A stretch of 60,902 nt of DNA from Litoribacterium kuwaitense (GCF_011058155.1 NZ_JAALFC010000023.1:1-60902); one strand, 5' to 3'; shown: positions 41,819-51,392, numbered from the stretch's first letter. The notes: generated from the sequence alone by a model not told the origin. Numbers and translations: made by a program.

Positions 41819-43195
41819 TTAACTACAACAAGAAGACTCAGTTTCATCAAATGAATCGTTTTGATTTACGCTGCATACGCCTGTTTCAGGTAAATCAAGT
41901 TCTACTTTCTCAGCTGCATCTACATCGCCGCTTAAATATGCCGCCACTGATCTAACCTGTTCATATCCTGTAGCCATTAAGAATGTAGGCGCGCGCCCAT
42001 AGCTTTTTGCTCCGACGATATATAAATTCTTTTCAGGCTGTCTCAACTCCTTTTCTCCGTGCGGACGAACAGTCCCGCAACTATGAATGTTCGGGTCAAT
42101 TAATGGCGCTAAGGCTTCTACACTTTCTGTGACCGAATCGATCGCTGTACGCAGTTCATTGGTGATTGAGAAATCTGGACGGCTTCCTGTGTTTACGACA
42201 ACTTCACCGACCCCCAGTGTGCTTTGCTTGCCATTCAAAGTGCCTATTAACTCAATGCCTGCTCCTGACTTTTTAACGGATTGGATACGAAAAGGGGTAA
42301 TGACCTCGACTTGACCACGATCGACCAAATGATGAATTTTGCTCCCGAGCAGACCTCTTGCTTCAAGTGCGTCATTCTCTTCCCCTCCATAGGCATCTTC
42401 TACTCTTTGCCTCCTCATGACCCATACAATCTTCGTCTTGGGATGAGACTCTTTCAACCTTGCTAAATCTAATAAGGCATTAATGGCTGAATGACCTCCT
42501 CCGACTACGGCGACCTTTTTGTTCACATAGCGCTGCTTTTCTTTCCCTAAAATATGTGGAATGCCATAAAAGATTTTGTCATGAAGTGATTTCTCTTCGG
42601 CTAGCCAAATGCCACTTGAGACAGTTGGATTCGGATTCCCCCAAGTGCCCGTTGCATCGATCACAGCTTTCGCTTGAAAGGTTTGAAACTCCCCATTCGT
42701 CTCAGTATAGATAACAAATGGAACTTGTTCCCGATTTGCAGTTTTCATTTTATCGACATCTTTTCTGCCGATGGACAAAACCGTTGTATTGAGATGAATG
42801 AATGGTTTCATTTGGGGTAACCTCGACAACGGCTGCAAATATTGTTCCACCAATTCCTGACCAGTCGGTAAGCTTTCTAGATTTGGTTGCATCCAACCAC
42901 TGGCATGTAATAAATCCTTAGCAGCTTTATCAACATTGTATCGCCAAGGTGAAAATAAGCGTACATGTCCCCACGATAAAATGTTCGCACCTATTTGCGC
43001 ACCAGCTTCAAAAAGGACAAATGATATTCCTCTCTTTTTCAAATGGGATGCGGCTGCTAAACCGACCGGACCGCCACCTATAATGGCGACGGGTAATTCG
43101 CCTGTTTCATTCATTTTCGTACCACTTTGTGGAAAGTTGACATTTTTACTACAACACCCTTTTTCACCATGATTAAAATTTTCGTTCATCATCAT
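41819..43195 (-). CDS. Cysteine-rich FAD/NAD(P) flavoprotein monooxygenase-like
   Basis: A 458-residue flavoprotein. IIGGGPVGLAAASHL (about residue 38) binds FAD and VAVVGGGHSAINALLDL (about residue 225) binds NADPH, the arrangement of class B flavin monooxygenases and sulfide-type reductases. Both ends carry vicinal cysteines (GCCSKN near residue 13, SSCCS at the C-terminus), which would suit binding of As(III), other soft metals or thiols. It is encoded between a cysteine-rich MarR regulator and an MFS exporter. The start is one of three consecutive ATG codons; AGAGGA favours the second. Confidence 0.8.
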   Translation of the reverse strand: MMMNENFNHGEKGCCSKNVNFPQSGTKMNETGELPVAIIGGGPVGLAAASHLKKRGISFVLFEAGAQIGANILSWGHVRLFSPWRYNVDKAAKDLLHASGWMQPNLESLPTGQELVEQYLQPLSRLPQMKPFIHLNTTVLSIGRKDVDKMKTANREQVPFVIYTETNGEFQTFQAKAVIDATGTWGNPNPTVSSGIWLAEEKSLHDKIFYGIPHILGKEKQRYVNKKVAVVGGGHSAINALLDLARLKESHPKTKIVWVMRRQRVEDAYGGEENDALEARGLLGSKIHHLVDRGQVEVITPFRIQSVKKSGAGIELIGTLNGKQSTLGVGEVVVNTGSRPDFSITNELRTAIDSVTESVEALAPLIDPNIHSCGTVRPHGEKELRQPEKNLYIVGAKSYGRAPTFLMATGYEQVRSVAAYLSGDVDAAEKVELDLPETGVCSVNQNDSFDETESSCCS

Positions 43196-43402
43196 TCATC
43201 CTCTTTTCTCGTTGAAATTTCAGTAAGATGCGTACTGAGAAAAAATCACAAAAAATCGATGAGTGTGAACTACAGCTACACCTATGAAAAGCGGCAGTGG
43301 CAAGGACGGCTACTTTGAATCAATAGCATCTATCACTAAAGTCGTCATGACAATAGCAATTAGCTCAATTAATTGCAATTTGCAAATAAATAACCAAGAT
43401 AA

Positions 43403-43855
43403 CTATCCCTGAATTGGTCTGCAGCACGCACTTGACTTTGACATCGCATGATTTAATAGGTCAATTGAACGGATGACTGTTTCCCTCTCAAATTCATTCA
43501 TTTGCGAAAAAACCTCATTTAAAAATGAGTTCATTTGTTCATCAATGGTCGTTGCAATTTTTTTACCCTCTTCAGTGAGTGATAGAATACTAATCCGCTT
43601 GTCATCTGGATCTGGTGTTTTCTTAACTAAGTTCATTTTTATCATCGATTGAATTTGCCGGCTGAACGTAGTAATATCCGTTCCTAAAGTTTCTGCAGTC
43701 TGTTGCATAGATGGCTTATGTTGTTGATCAATTTCATAAAGAATGTGACTTTGAATAAGGGAAATATCGTAGCCACCAACATAGCAACAATTCTTATTGA
43801 GTAAACCAAACCGACGGGTCATCACTTGAAACATCCCACGAAGATTTTCCAACAT
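43403..43855 (-). CDS. MarR-family regulator with paired cysteines
   Basis: A 150-residue winged-helix regulator. The recognition part is TAETLGTDITTFSRQIQSM, the wing KKTPDPDDKRISILSLTEEG. NKNCCYVGGYD near residue 20 and SSACCRP at the C-terminus supply two vicinal Cys pairs, placed where a redox or metal sensor could be formed across the dimer. GAGGTGAGC supports ATG 43855. It probably controls the flavoprotein and MFS genes downstream and itself through a palindrome at 43883-43903. Confidence 0.85.
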   Translation of the reverse strand: MLENLRGMFQVMTRRFGLLNKNCCYVGGYDISLIQSHILYEIDQQHKPSMQQTAETLGTDITTFSRQIQSMIKMNLVKKTPDPDDKRISILSLTEEGKKIATTIDEQMNSFLNEVFSQMNEFERETVIRSIDLLNHAMSKSSACCRPIQG

Positions 43856-43882
43856 GCTCACCTCACCCACATTTTATATAAA

Positions 43883-43903
43883 TTACTTGTGAAATGCAAG
43901 TTA
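43883..43903. promoter_or_regulatory. Candidate MarR operator
   Basis: TTACTTG (43883-43889) and CAAGTTA (43897-43903) form an inverted repeat with 6 of 7 pairs and a 7-base centre, between the MarR start and the divergent GreA-like gene. Confidence 0.5.
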
Positions 43904-43960
43904 TTCTTTGATCTGCGCTCCCATCTTATGTAGAGTTATATCTTAAGGAGTTGACTTTGT

Positions 43961-44428
43961 ATGAAAAAGAAATATCCAATGACACGAGAAGGAAAACAGA
44001 AGCTTGAAGAAGAGTTGCAATATTTGAAGGAAGAAAGGCGAAAAGAATTAGATGAGCAGATAAAACAAGCGCGTAGTTTTTGTGATTTTTCGGAAGATGT
44101 TTCTTTCGGAGAAATGGTGAATGAACGAAGTGCTTTGGAAGCGCGAATGAACGTCATTGAAAATATGCTTTACAACGCCGATCTAATTACACGAGATAAA
44201 GCAACTTCAGTGATTTCGCTTGGACACTCCGTCACTTTTGTTGAACTTCCAAATGGAGAAGAAGAAACGTATACCATCGTTGGAATGACCGAGGCCGACC
44301 CAGCAAAAAATAAGATTTCAAGTGAATCTCCGATTGCCAAAAGTCTCCTTGGTCATAAAGAGAATGATATGGTGTCCATTCAAACGCCAGGTGATACAAT
44401 TAAGGTGAGAATTGTCCGAGTTGATTAA
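43961..44428 (+). CDS. GreA/GreB-family transcript cleavage factor paralogue
   Basis: A 155-residue protein with the Gre layout: N-terminal coiled coil (residues about 1-75, MTREGKQKLEEELQYLKEERRKE..., shortened here) and a C-terminal FKBP-like domain. The hairpin tip reads CDFSED where GreA has GDLSEN, so the two acidic residues that hold the catalytic Mg in the RNA polymerase channel are kept. It may be an accessory GreA used under stress. AAGGAG precedes the ATG. It is divergent from the MarR gene and shares its control region. Confidence 0.85.
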   Translation: MKKKYPMTREGKQKLEEELQYLKEERRKELDEQIKQARSFCDFSEDVSFGEMVNERSALEARMNVIENMLYNADLITRDKATSVISLGHSVTFVELPNGEEETYTIVGMTEADPAKNKISSESPIAKSLLGHKENDMVSIQTPGDTIKVRIVRVD

Positions 44429-44467
44429 ACCGAGACTATGTCACAAAAAAGCATGTAAATTCAAAAA

Positions 44468-44494
44468 GAAGGGAGCGATCACGATCACTCCCTG
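44468..44494 (-). terminator. Terminator of the deacetylase-like gene
   Basis: AGGGAGTGATC and GATCGCTCCCT pair (11 bp, one G-U), followed leftward by TCTTTTTG. Confidence 0.7.
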
Positions 44495-44522
44495 TTAGCT
44501 TAAATGCTCTGTCTTATTAAGG

Positions 44523-45650
44523 TTATCTGACTACTCTATCAGCACTAAATTCCCAAAACTGCGATTGCTGGTCAATTACGGCTTGAACAGCACTTTCTTC
44601 GTGTGGAAATAATGTTTCTACTGGAGGACCAAAAGACTCCATAAATGGATCCTCTACCTCTGTCTGAATGCCGCTCATCGCTTCTACAATAGCCAATGAG
44701 CAGAATGGTACATATGCCGCACTGTACCCACCCTCGTGGCATAAAACTAAACGTCCATCACAGTGCCTTTCTGCTAACTTTTTCATAAATTCCGCAAATC
44801 TATAAAACCCATTCGCTGTCACCATCATTCGAGCTAGAGGATCAAAGAAGCTTGGATCTTGTCCGGCTGATACGATAATTAATTCGGGCTTGAATTGGTC
44901 AACGATTGGCTCAACAATGTTTTCAAATGCATGCATATATCCTGCATTCCCTGTGCCTGCTGGTAACGGGATATTGACATTGTACCCTTTCCCTTTTCCT
45001 TCACCACAATGTTCTACAAAACCTCGTTCTCTCGGAAATAATCGATCTTGATGAATCGAGATAAATAGCGTACTATCATCCTCGTAAAACGCCTGTTCTG
45101 TTCCATTACCATGATGTACATCCCAATCAAGCACCAAAATCCGGTCTAAATTATATTTCCTCTTTGCGTGTTTTGCTGCAATTGCAACGTTATTAAATAT
45201 GCAAAAGCCCATGCCTTCTTCTGCCTCTGCGTGATGACCTGGTGGCCTCGTTAGAGCGTAGATATTTTCAACCTCGCCGTCCATTACGGCATCAACAGCT
45301 GTGATTGCTCCGCCTGCAGATAGAAGGGCAATTTCATATGATCCTCTTCCTACAATCGCAATCTGACCTGCATCGCCACCATCGGCATCACTTAATTTTT
45401 TCACTTTATCTACATAGCTAGGAATATGAAATTGTTCAACTTCTTCCCGTGTTGCCCGACGCGGTGTAATCGATTTGAGTTTAGGTGTAAACCCACTAAT
45501 ATCAAGTAAATTTTTAAACCTTCTCTTTGTTTCCGGGTCCTCACCGTAGGTATGACTTTGCACCCAGCCACCTGCAGCTAAATGTAAAGCCCCAGAACCG
45601 TTATCATGCCAAAAGTAACTCTCATCATAAAGAAATCCTGTTTTTTTCAT
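44523..45650 (-). CDS. Class II histone-deacetylase-family amidohydrolase
   Basis: A 375-residue zinc amidohydrolase of the HDAC/AcuC/acetylpolyamine amidohydrolase superfamily. RPPGHHAE holds the His pair, LDWDVHHGNGT the Asp and His zinc ligands, SAGQDPSFFDPL the later Asp ligand and GGYS the transition-state Tyr (HEGGYSAAYV). It would remove acetyl groups from lysine residues or polyamines. A cre site sits 40 bases upstream of its start, as for the CcpA-controlled acu genes. Divergent from a LuxR regulator. Ribosome site GGAGG is 8 bases before the ATG. Confidence 0.88.
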   Translation of the reverse strand: MKKTGFLYDESYFWHDNGSGALHLAAGGWVQSHTYGEDPETKRRFKNLLDISGFTPKLKSITPRRATREEVEQFHIPSYVDKVKKLSDADGGDAGQIAIVGRGSYEIALLSAGGAITAVDAVMDGEVENIYALTRPPGHHAEAEEGMGFCIFNNVAIAAKHAKRKYNLDRILVLDWDVHHGNGTEQAFYEDDSTLFISIHQDRLFPRERGFVEHCGEGKGKGYNVNIPLPAGTGNAGYMHAFENIVEPIVDQFKPELIIVSAGQDPSFFDPLARMMVTANGFYRFAEFMKKLAERHCDGRLVLCHEGGYSAAYVPFCSLAIVEAMSGIQTEVEDPFMESFGPPVETLFPHEESAVQAVIDQQSQFWEFSADRVVR

Positions 45651-45686
45651 TTAGCTTCCTCCTTAAAAAGATCATATCGTTATTAT

Positions 45687-45700
45687 TGCAAGCGCTTACT
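45687..45700. promoter_or_regulatory. cre-like site (CcpA)
   Basis: TGCAAGCGCTTACT matches WTGAAARCGYTTWNN with one mismatch and is largely palindromic (GTAAGCGCTTGC). It lies between the divergent deacetylase-like and LuxR genes, nearer the former. Confidence 0.55.
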
Positions 45701-45814
45701 TAAATGACAATTACCCAAAAGGATTATTTTTATAAAGTTATGAACAATTATAATGATCTATATTTTGTGATATAGTGAAAGAAACCTTTAATCGCTTGTA
45801 ATGGAGGGTTAACC

Positions 45815-46876
45815 ATTAGTTTATCTAAAGCTGATTATAAGAAAATAATATGCTTTATGAATAGTACTCTTCCTACTTCATCTAACACTTCTAACAAAAT
45901 TCAACTTCTGCTTTCAATGCTGTTTCATTTTAATCATTCCATGTTTTGGCGAGCCGATGCACAGGGGAACATGTATAATCTAGAATTTTTTAATTTTGCT
46001 GATCATATAATTTTAGATTACACAGAAACATACAGTGATAAGGATATCATGCACCCGAAAAAACAATTATCGAAAGTCGTTAGCAGTCAGAAAAATGTGT
46101 TAACGATCAAAGAAATTACTACGCCCAATGCTTTTGTGAATTCAATATATTATCAATTTGTTCAAAAGCACCAAATGATTGATCAAATGGTCTTGTATTT
46201 TGCAAATACGTCCATTATTTATGGTGGCATTGGCTTTGCCCGCTTTCAAGGAGAGAAAGCATTTTCAGAAAAGGAGAAAGAAATACTGCAAACGCTTTCC
46301 GCGCACATTAACCATTTAGTAAACCACACACTTGTGATGGAAGAAATTGAAGCAGAGAAACTGTTTCTAAAAAAGGTGGACAATGACGAACTCGGCATTA
46401 TTCAAGTAAATCATAAACTAAACATATCGTTTTATAATGTGACAGCCCAAAATATCATTCAAACCATTAACCCCAGTTCAACGGTTGAGGAATTCTTTCA
46501 AACTTCCATTAACCCAAACATACCCCTTTATTTAGCAAAAAAAGAAAGTCCTTATGATTTCCATATGGATGAATGGAAAATAAAAATAATCGCTCATGAA
46601 AAAGTTAATTCAGATCCCAGGTCTAATCAATATACAATTTACCTATATCGTCAAGGAGATAAAAACCCTGGAAGCGAGAAAAAAGCATTACTATCAAAAC
46701 GAGAACTAGACATCTATCATCTCTTATTAAAAGGTTATACAAATGAACAAATCTCTGTACATCTTTCGATCAGTATAAACACTGTCAAAAAACACCTGAG
46801 AAATATGTACAATAAATTCGGCGTTTCAAGCAGAACACAATTAATATCGAAATTAGAAATGAACGAAAGCTTATAA
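45815..46876 (+). CDS. LuxR-family regulator, probable ATT start
   Basis: A 353-residue regulator if begun at ATT 45815. The C-terminal LuxR/GerE HTH occupies about the last 65 residues (LSKRELDIYHLLLKGYTNEQ, then ISINTVKKHLRNMYNKFGV). The N-terminal 270 residues are a GAF/PAS-like sensor region that I do not recognise further. The first ATG (45857) has no ribosome site, whereas TGGAGGG (45802-45808) is 6 bases before an in-frame ATT and the added residues (SLSKADYKKIICF) look like the natural N-terminal helix of such proteins. Divergent from the deacetylase-like gene, which it may regulate. Confidence 0.75.
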   Translation: MSLSKADYKKIICFMNSTLPTSSNTSNKIQLLLSMLFHFNHSMFWRADAQGNMYNLEFFNFADHIILDYTETYSDKDIMHPKKQLSKVVSSQKNVLTIKEITTPNAFVNSIYYQFVQKHQMIDQMVLYFANTSIIYGGIGFARFQGEKAFSEKEKEILQTLSAHINHLVNHTLVMEEIEAEKLFLKKVDNDELGIIQVNHKLNISFYNVTAQNIIQTINPSSTVEEFFQTSINPNIPLYLAKKESPYDFHMDEWKIKIIAHEKVNSDPRSNQYTIYLYRQGDKNPGSEKKALLSKRELDIYHLLLKGYTNEQISVHLSISINTVKKHLRNMYNKFGVSSRTQLISKLEMNESL

Positions 46877-47294
46877 AGCACCATTAATCACATTGTAGTG
46901 CCTGAAAAACAATCATATATAAACATACGTAGCTTTGAGAGTCTATTGCCTGCTGGTGATAGGCTTTTTGAGAATGCCGTAACCAATTGACTTTAACCTC
47001 TTTTTACAGTATGTTTATTCAGAATAATCAAACCTAAATTCGCTTTGGCTGTACCCTTAGGCGTCTGTCGCTTTCTTCGGCATTGGATCTAATGTAAATG
47101 CTTCCATAGTCAGAAAGACTTCTTAGGTAACCATTTGTAAATGGTATCAAGCTTTTGTTCATTTAAGAAAGATACATATCTTCTATTGCGAGCTGGTTTG
47201 ATGAAATGTTTAACGTGAAACAGGCAGGACTGAAGAACGTTTGGAAAGATTGTAAAAATGGCGGATATGATGCACGACATCAAAGGAGGAAAGT
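46877..47294. other. Intergenic stretch with a possible gene tail
   Basis: A plus-strand frame SIASWFDEMFNVKQAGLKNV runs through about 47180-47290 without a start or known domain. A weak hairpin GCCT/AGGC followed by TTTTT (about 46950-46972) could end the LuxR transcript. Confidence 0.3.
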
Positions 47295-47297
47295 TTG

Positions 47298-47888
47298 TTG
47301 GAAAATAAAACTTTTAAAATAGATTATAGTCATTATTTTTGGCAAGACGATAAAGTTAGATTTCGCTCGATCCATCCAGACGACTGGGAATCGGATTATA
47401 CTGAGAAATTTGATACGCCTGCACGTCGTCTTTTAGAATGCTCGACGGAACTACCACCTACAGTGACAGATTCCAAGAAATTCACAGAGGAAAATACTGA
47501 TTTTTCTTCAACGAACGGAAGAATCATGTTTACCCTTGAAAATTTAGGAGGGGAAAACGTTGGTGGTATTAACTTGAATAGTATTGATGAGAGAAATGGT
47601 ACGTTTAGTATTGGCATCGTTATAGATAAAAAGCATCGCGGTCAAGGTTATGGTACGAATGCTATGAAAATTCTTTTAAAGTACGCCTTTCTTGAACGAA
47701 GACTTCATAAATTTAATGACTATGTTCTTGAAGGAAATGAAGCCTCAGCTCAAATGTTGAGAAAACTTGGGTGTCTACAAGAAGGCGTCCGTCGACAAGT
47801 TGCTTATATCAATGGACAACATATGGATTTTATTTTGTTTGGAATGACCAAAGACGAATTTATTGCAAAGGAAAAGGGAGGTAAATAA
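47298..47888 (+). CDS. GNAT-family N-acetyltransferase
   Basis: A GNAT acetyltransferase of about 196 residues, RimJ/RimL-like. The acetyl-CoA loop is KKHRGQGYGTNAM, and the C-terminal part LRKLGCLQEGVRRQVAYINGQ (in part) is the usual beta6-beta7 region followed by DFILFGM. It acetylates an unknown amine. AAAGGAGG (47282-47289) is followed by two tandem TTG codons at 47295 and 47298; spacing favours the second. Single gene. Confidence 0.82.
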   Translation: MENKTFKIDYSHYFWQDDKVRFRSIHPDDWESDYTEKFDTPARRLLECSTELPPTVTDSKKFTEENTDFSSTNGRIMFTLENLGGENVGGINLNSIDERNGTFSIGIVIDKKHRGQGYGTNAMKILLKYAFLERRLHKFNDYVLEGNEASAQMLRKLGCLQEGVRRQVAYINGQHMDFILFGMTKDEFIAKEKGGK

Positions 47889-48002
47889 TGTTACCTTCTG
47901 TATTCTATTTATAAACTTTAGATCATATCATTCTTTTGACATAAAAATGCCAAACATCATTTTTTTTGAAGCATTAAACTTCGCTAGTGCAAAAAAGCGT
48001 AA

Positions 48003-48037
48003 AAAAAGGTTGTGCTCAAAATCAGCACAACCTTTTT
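48003..48037 (-). terminator. Terminator of the second copZ
   Basis: AAGGTTGTGCT pairs with AGCACAACCTT (perfect 11-bp stem), with TTTTT on the 3' side read leftward. It follows the copZ stop directly. Confidence 0.85.
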
Positions 48038-48043
48038 CTTAAA

Positions 48044-48283
48044 TTACTGGCAGCATGAACGGTCTTTTTCAGTAGGTCCTTCTACTACCTCGTATCCTGC
48101 GTCTTGAATCGCACGTTGAATGTCTGCTAGTTGAATAATTTTTTCGTCAAAGGATACATCCACTTTCTCATCAGCTAGAATGACCTTAACAGATTCGACG
48201 CCATTTAGCTTACCGAGCTGGCCCTCAATTTTTTTCACGCAAGATCCGCATGACATCCCTTTTACGTTGATTAACTGCTGCAT
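48044..48283 (-). CDS. copZ: Copper chaperone CopZ (second copy)
   Basis: A 79-residue heavy-metal-associated domain: GMSCGSC (Cys pair binding Cu(I)) near residue 10, the usual beta-alpha-beta pattern, and DAGYEV at the end, plus an extra C-terminal SCC. It would hand Cu(I) to CopA. It is separated from the glutaredoxin gene by 127 bases that contain a CsoR-type palindrome and a TATAAT, so it can be expressed on its own. GAAGGTATTG precedes the ATG. Confidence 0.88.
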   Translation of the reverse strand: MQQLINVKGMSCGSCVKKIEGQLGKLNGVESVKVILADEKVDVSFDEKIIQLADIQRAIQDAGYEVVEGPTEKDRSCCQ

Positions 48284-48330
48284 ACCAATACCTTCCTCTC
48301 TTTACGTTCATGATTTTGATTAAACGAATT

Positions 48331-48356
48331 ATTATACTATACCTAGGTAGGGTATA
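48331..48356 (-). promoter_or_regulatory. CsoR-like operator with -10 box before the second copZ
   Basis: TATACC-N7-GGTATA (48338-48343, 48351-48356) is a perfect dyad like known CsoR sites, and TATAAT lies next to it on the minus strand (48336-48331). No csoR gene is in the window. Confidence 0.55.
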
Positions 48357-48410
48357 TGATTGACTTAAAAAAATAGCTGTTATTCTTTTAAACACCTCCT
48401 TAAAGTGCAT

Positions 48411-48689
48411 TTATTTTTTTAACATACTTACGATTTCCTGTTTGTTTTGATTAAACCCGATGAAATGCTTGACGAGCTTTCGTTGACCGAGTAATCCTTT
48501 TTTATAAAAAGCAAGCATCGGAACGACTCGAGTGCCAGATATCTTTTTTAATTCTTCCTCTAAGCTCAGATCTTTGCTTACATCTTTATCGGTATAATGG
48601 ACGCTGTTTGAAGTTAGATATGTTTTAGCGTCCTGGCAATCTGAACATGTTGGTCTCGTATATAATTCAAGTTCCAGCTGATCTTTCAT
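48411..48689 (-). CDS. Glutaredoxin-family protein
   Basis: A 92-residue thioredoxin-fold protein with the redox motif RPTCSDCQDA at residues 12-21 and the cis-Pro segment TRVVPMLAF. Glutaredoxins next to copper ATPases probably keep metal-binding thiols reduced or remove Cu(I) from oxidised thiols. It follows copA after 15 bases and belongs to its operon; GGGAGAGG is the ribosome site. Confidence 0.82.
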   Translation of the reverse strand: MKDQLELELYTRPTCSDCQDAKTYLTSNSVHYTDKDVSKDLSLEEELKKISGTRVVPMLAFYKKGLLGQRKLVKHFIGFNQNKQEIVSMLKK

Positions 48690-48704
48690 GCTAACCTCTC
48701 CCTT

Positions 48705-51164
48705 TTATTGAATCGGTGATGGTTTAAATCGTTTCAAACGTAAGGCATTGACTAATACTGAAACAGAACTTAGACTCATGGCAGCTCCAGCAAGCATCGG
48801 ATTTAATAATGGACCCCCTAAGAGATAGACAACGCCCATCGCAAACGGTATGCCTAGAACGTTATAAGCAAATGCCCAAAATAAGTTTTGTTTAATATTT
48901 CTGATCGTAGACTTACTTAATTCCACAGCTGTTGGAACGTCCATTAAATCACTTCTCATTAACACAATGTCTGCAGATTCTATCGCAACATCTGTACCTG
49001 AACCAATCGCTATGCCAATATCCGCTTGGGCGAGGGCGGGTGCATCATTGATTCCATCGCCAACCATGGCCACTTTCTTACCTTCTGCTTGAAGTTTTGT
49101 CACTTCGTTTGCTTTATCTTCTGGCAATACTTCACTTAACACGCGATCGATCCCGACTTGCTTCGCAATCGCCTCGGCGGTACCTCTATTGTCCCCTGTA
49201 ATCATCGCCACTTCGATTCCCATGCGATGAAGTTTTTCAATCGCTTTTACGCTATTTTCCTTGACGGTATCAGCAACTGCAATGATGCCAGCGATTTGCT
49301 GATTGATCGCAATGTACATAGGCGTTTTCCCTTGACGAGCTAACCTATCCGATGTGCTGGCTAATGTACTTAAGGAAATGTTGCGATTATCCATTAATTT
49401 TTTGTTGCCTGCGAGCAATGTTTTTCCGTTGATCGTTACTTCAATGCCATGTCCTGGGATCGCATCGAAGCTGTCTAGCTTCATCAATGCGAGTCCTTGA
49501 TCTTCTGCACCTCTAACAATGGCTTCACCGAGTGGGTGCTCAGAACCTTTTTCAGCAGAGGCTGTTAATTGTAATAGTTCTTCCTCAGTGATTCCATTTA
49601 CAGAGATAACGTCGGTCACTTTAGGTTTACCCTCTGTAATCGTACCTGTTTTATCAAATACAATCGTTTGCACTTTATGGGTTGTTTCAAGTGCGCCACC
49701 GCTCTTAATTAAGACGCCGTTTTCTGCTCCCTTACCCGTACCAACCATAATCGCCGTTGGCGTCGCTAAACCAAGAGCACATGGACAGGCAATCACTAGG
49801 ACGGAAATGGCAATGGTTAGGGCAAAGAGACCTGTCTGTCCGGCGAAATACCACGCTATCCCAGACAGAATAGCAATGACAATAACGATTGGAACAAAAT
49901 ATCCTGAAATAATGTCAGCCATTTTCGCAATTGGTGCTCTAGATCCTTGGGCATCCTCTACCAGTTTAATGATTTGTGACAAAGCTGTATCTTTTCCTAC
50001 TTTGGTTGCTTGATAGCTGATTGTCCCATTCTTATTCATACTTGCACCGATGACATTGTCGCCTGTATTTTTTTCAACTGGAATACTCTCACCTGTTAAC
50101 ATGGATTCGTCAATCGAGGTAACTCCTGCGATGACAACGCCGTCCACTGGTATTTTTTCACCAGGTTTAACAATGACGATGTCTCCTTCAACGACTTCAT
50201 TAACAGAAACCTCTACTTCTATTCCATTTCTTACAACGGTTGCTTTCTTTGGGGCTAGCCCCATTAGTTTTTCAATGGCTTCGGATGTTTTACCCATGGA
50301 ACGAACTTCAAGGTATTTCCCCAATGTGATGAGGGTAAGAATGACCGCTGCGGACTCATAATACAGATTTCCTGCATAACTAGAATGCCTAAACCAAATA
50401 GCGATTGTAGCTCCCGAACTGTAGACGAAGGCAGCACCCGTCCCTAACGCAACCAATGAGTCCATGTTGGGATGTCCTCGAAATAACGTCTTAAAACCAA
50501 CCGAGAAAAACTTTCCACCAAAAACCATCACAGGCAACGTTAAAATGAATTGTACTAGTGAAAACCATTCAGGGTTCACCATTGGATCGATCATCTCTGG
50601 CAGTGGCAAGCCTACCATGTGCCCCATCGCAATATAGAACAATGGAATCGTGAAAACTGCTGAACCTACAAATCGTGTCCACATCGATTTTATTTTCTTC
50701 TGTTTTTTATCTTTGTCTTCATTGGTAGAGGCTGATGTTTCTCTATCTTCTTCCGCTTTATATCCTGCATTTGCTACTGCCTCTGTAATGTCTGACACAG
50801 AAACGACTGTTGGCTGATACTCAATGGTCATTTTTTCTGTCGCCAGATTGACATTAGCGCTCATTACACCTTCTAATTTCCTTGTTGCTTTTTCAATGCT
50901 TTGTACACAGGAGGCACAAGTCATCCCCGTGATTGTAAATGTTTTCTGCTCAGTAGCTGTGAACGCCTGATATCCGGCCTTATTCACAGCAGCTTGAATG
51001 TCTTCTACGGATACTTCGTTTTCATCAAAACGGATATTCAACTTTTCAGTGGCCAAGTTTACATTAGATTGTTGTACGCCAGGCAATTTCTTAGTTGCTT
51101 TTTCAACGGTCTGTACACAAGACGCACAAGTCATCCCTTCTATATTAAATGTTTGTGTTGTCAT
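48705..51164 (-). CDS. copA: Copper-exporting P1B-type ATPase CopA
   Basis: A 819-residue Cu(I)-transporting ATPase. Two N-terminal metal-binding domains each have GMTCASC (Cys13/Cys16 and Cys83/Cys86). The eight-helix membrane part contains the translocation motif [12 protein letters not shown], followed by the phosphorylation site [16 protein letters not shown], the nucleotide motif and [11 protein letters not shown]. It exports Cu(I) from the cytoplasm using ATP. The ATG directly follows the copZ stop (TGA-ATG), so the genes are co-translated in the copY-copZ-copA-glutaredoxin operon. Confidence 0.95.
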   Translation of the reverse strand: MTTQTFNIEGMTCASCVQTVEKATKKLPGVQQSNVNLATEKLNIRFDENEVSVEDIQAAVNKAGYQAFTATEQKTFTITGMTCASCVQSIEKATRKLEGVMSANVNLATEKMTIEYQPTVVSVSDITEAVANAGYKAEEDRETSASTNEDKDKKQKKIKSMWTRFVGSAVFTIPLFYIAMGHMVGLPLPEMIDPMVNPEWFSLVQFILTLPVMVFGGKFFSVGFKTLFRGHPNMDSLVALGTGAAFVYSSGATIAIWFRHSSYAGNLYYESAAVILTLITLGKYLEVRSMGKTSEAIEKLMGLAPKKATVVRNGIEVEVSVNEVVEGDIVIVKPGEKIPVDGVVIAGVTSIDESMLTGESIPVEKNTGDNVIGASMNKNGTISYQATKVGKDTALSQIIKLVEDAQGSRAPIAKMADIISGYFVPIVIVIAILSGIAWYFAGQTGLFALTIAISVLVIACPCALGLATPTAIMVGTGKGAENGVLIKSGGALETTHKVQTIVFDKTGTITEGKPKVTDVISVNGITEEELLQLTASAEKGSEHPLGEAIVRGAEDQGLALMKLDSFDAIPGHGIEVTINGKTLLAGNKKLMDNRNISLSTLASTSDRLARQGKTPMYIAINQQIAGIIAVADTVKENSVKAIEKLHRMGIEVAMITGDNRGTAEAIAKQVGIDRVLSEVLPEDKANEVTKLQAEGKKVAMVGDGINDAPALAQADIGIAIGSGTDVAIESADIVLMRSDLMDVPTAVELSKSTIRNIKQNLFWAFAYNVLGIPFAMGVVYLLGGPLLNPMLAGAAMSLSSVSVLVNALRLKRFKPSPIQ

Positions 51165-51392
51165 TCATTTCACCCCCTGTTGAATTGGTTTAGCTTCATA
51201 TCCAACTGCCTTTATCGCTTCTGTTAAGTGATTTAATGTGTGAATGGTGGCGTCATATTTAACCGTGGCGATCTCTTTTTTTAAGTTTACTTTTGCCTTC
51301 ACTACACCTTGAAGGTCTTGCAGTGCTGTCTCAATTTTATTTACACAATGAGCGCAGCTCATCCCTGTCATTTTTAAGGTTGTTTTTTCCAT
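51165..51392 (-). CDS. copZ: Copper chaperone CopZ
   Basis: A 75-residue HMA-domain chaperone with GMSCAHC near residue 10 and KAVGYEA near the end. AAAGGAG lies upstream of ATG 51392; 22 further upstream codons are open but overlap the copY tail. It shuttles Cu(I) to CopA encoded next to it and may deliver copper to CopY. Confidence 0.9.
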   Translation of the reverse strand: MEKTTLKMTGMSCAHCVNKIETALQDLQGVVKAKVNLKKEIATVKYDATIHTLNHLTEAIKAVGYEAKPIQQGVK

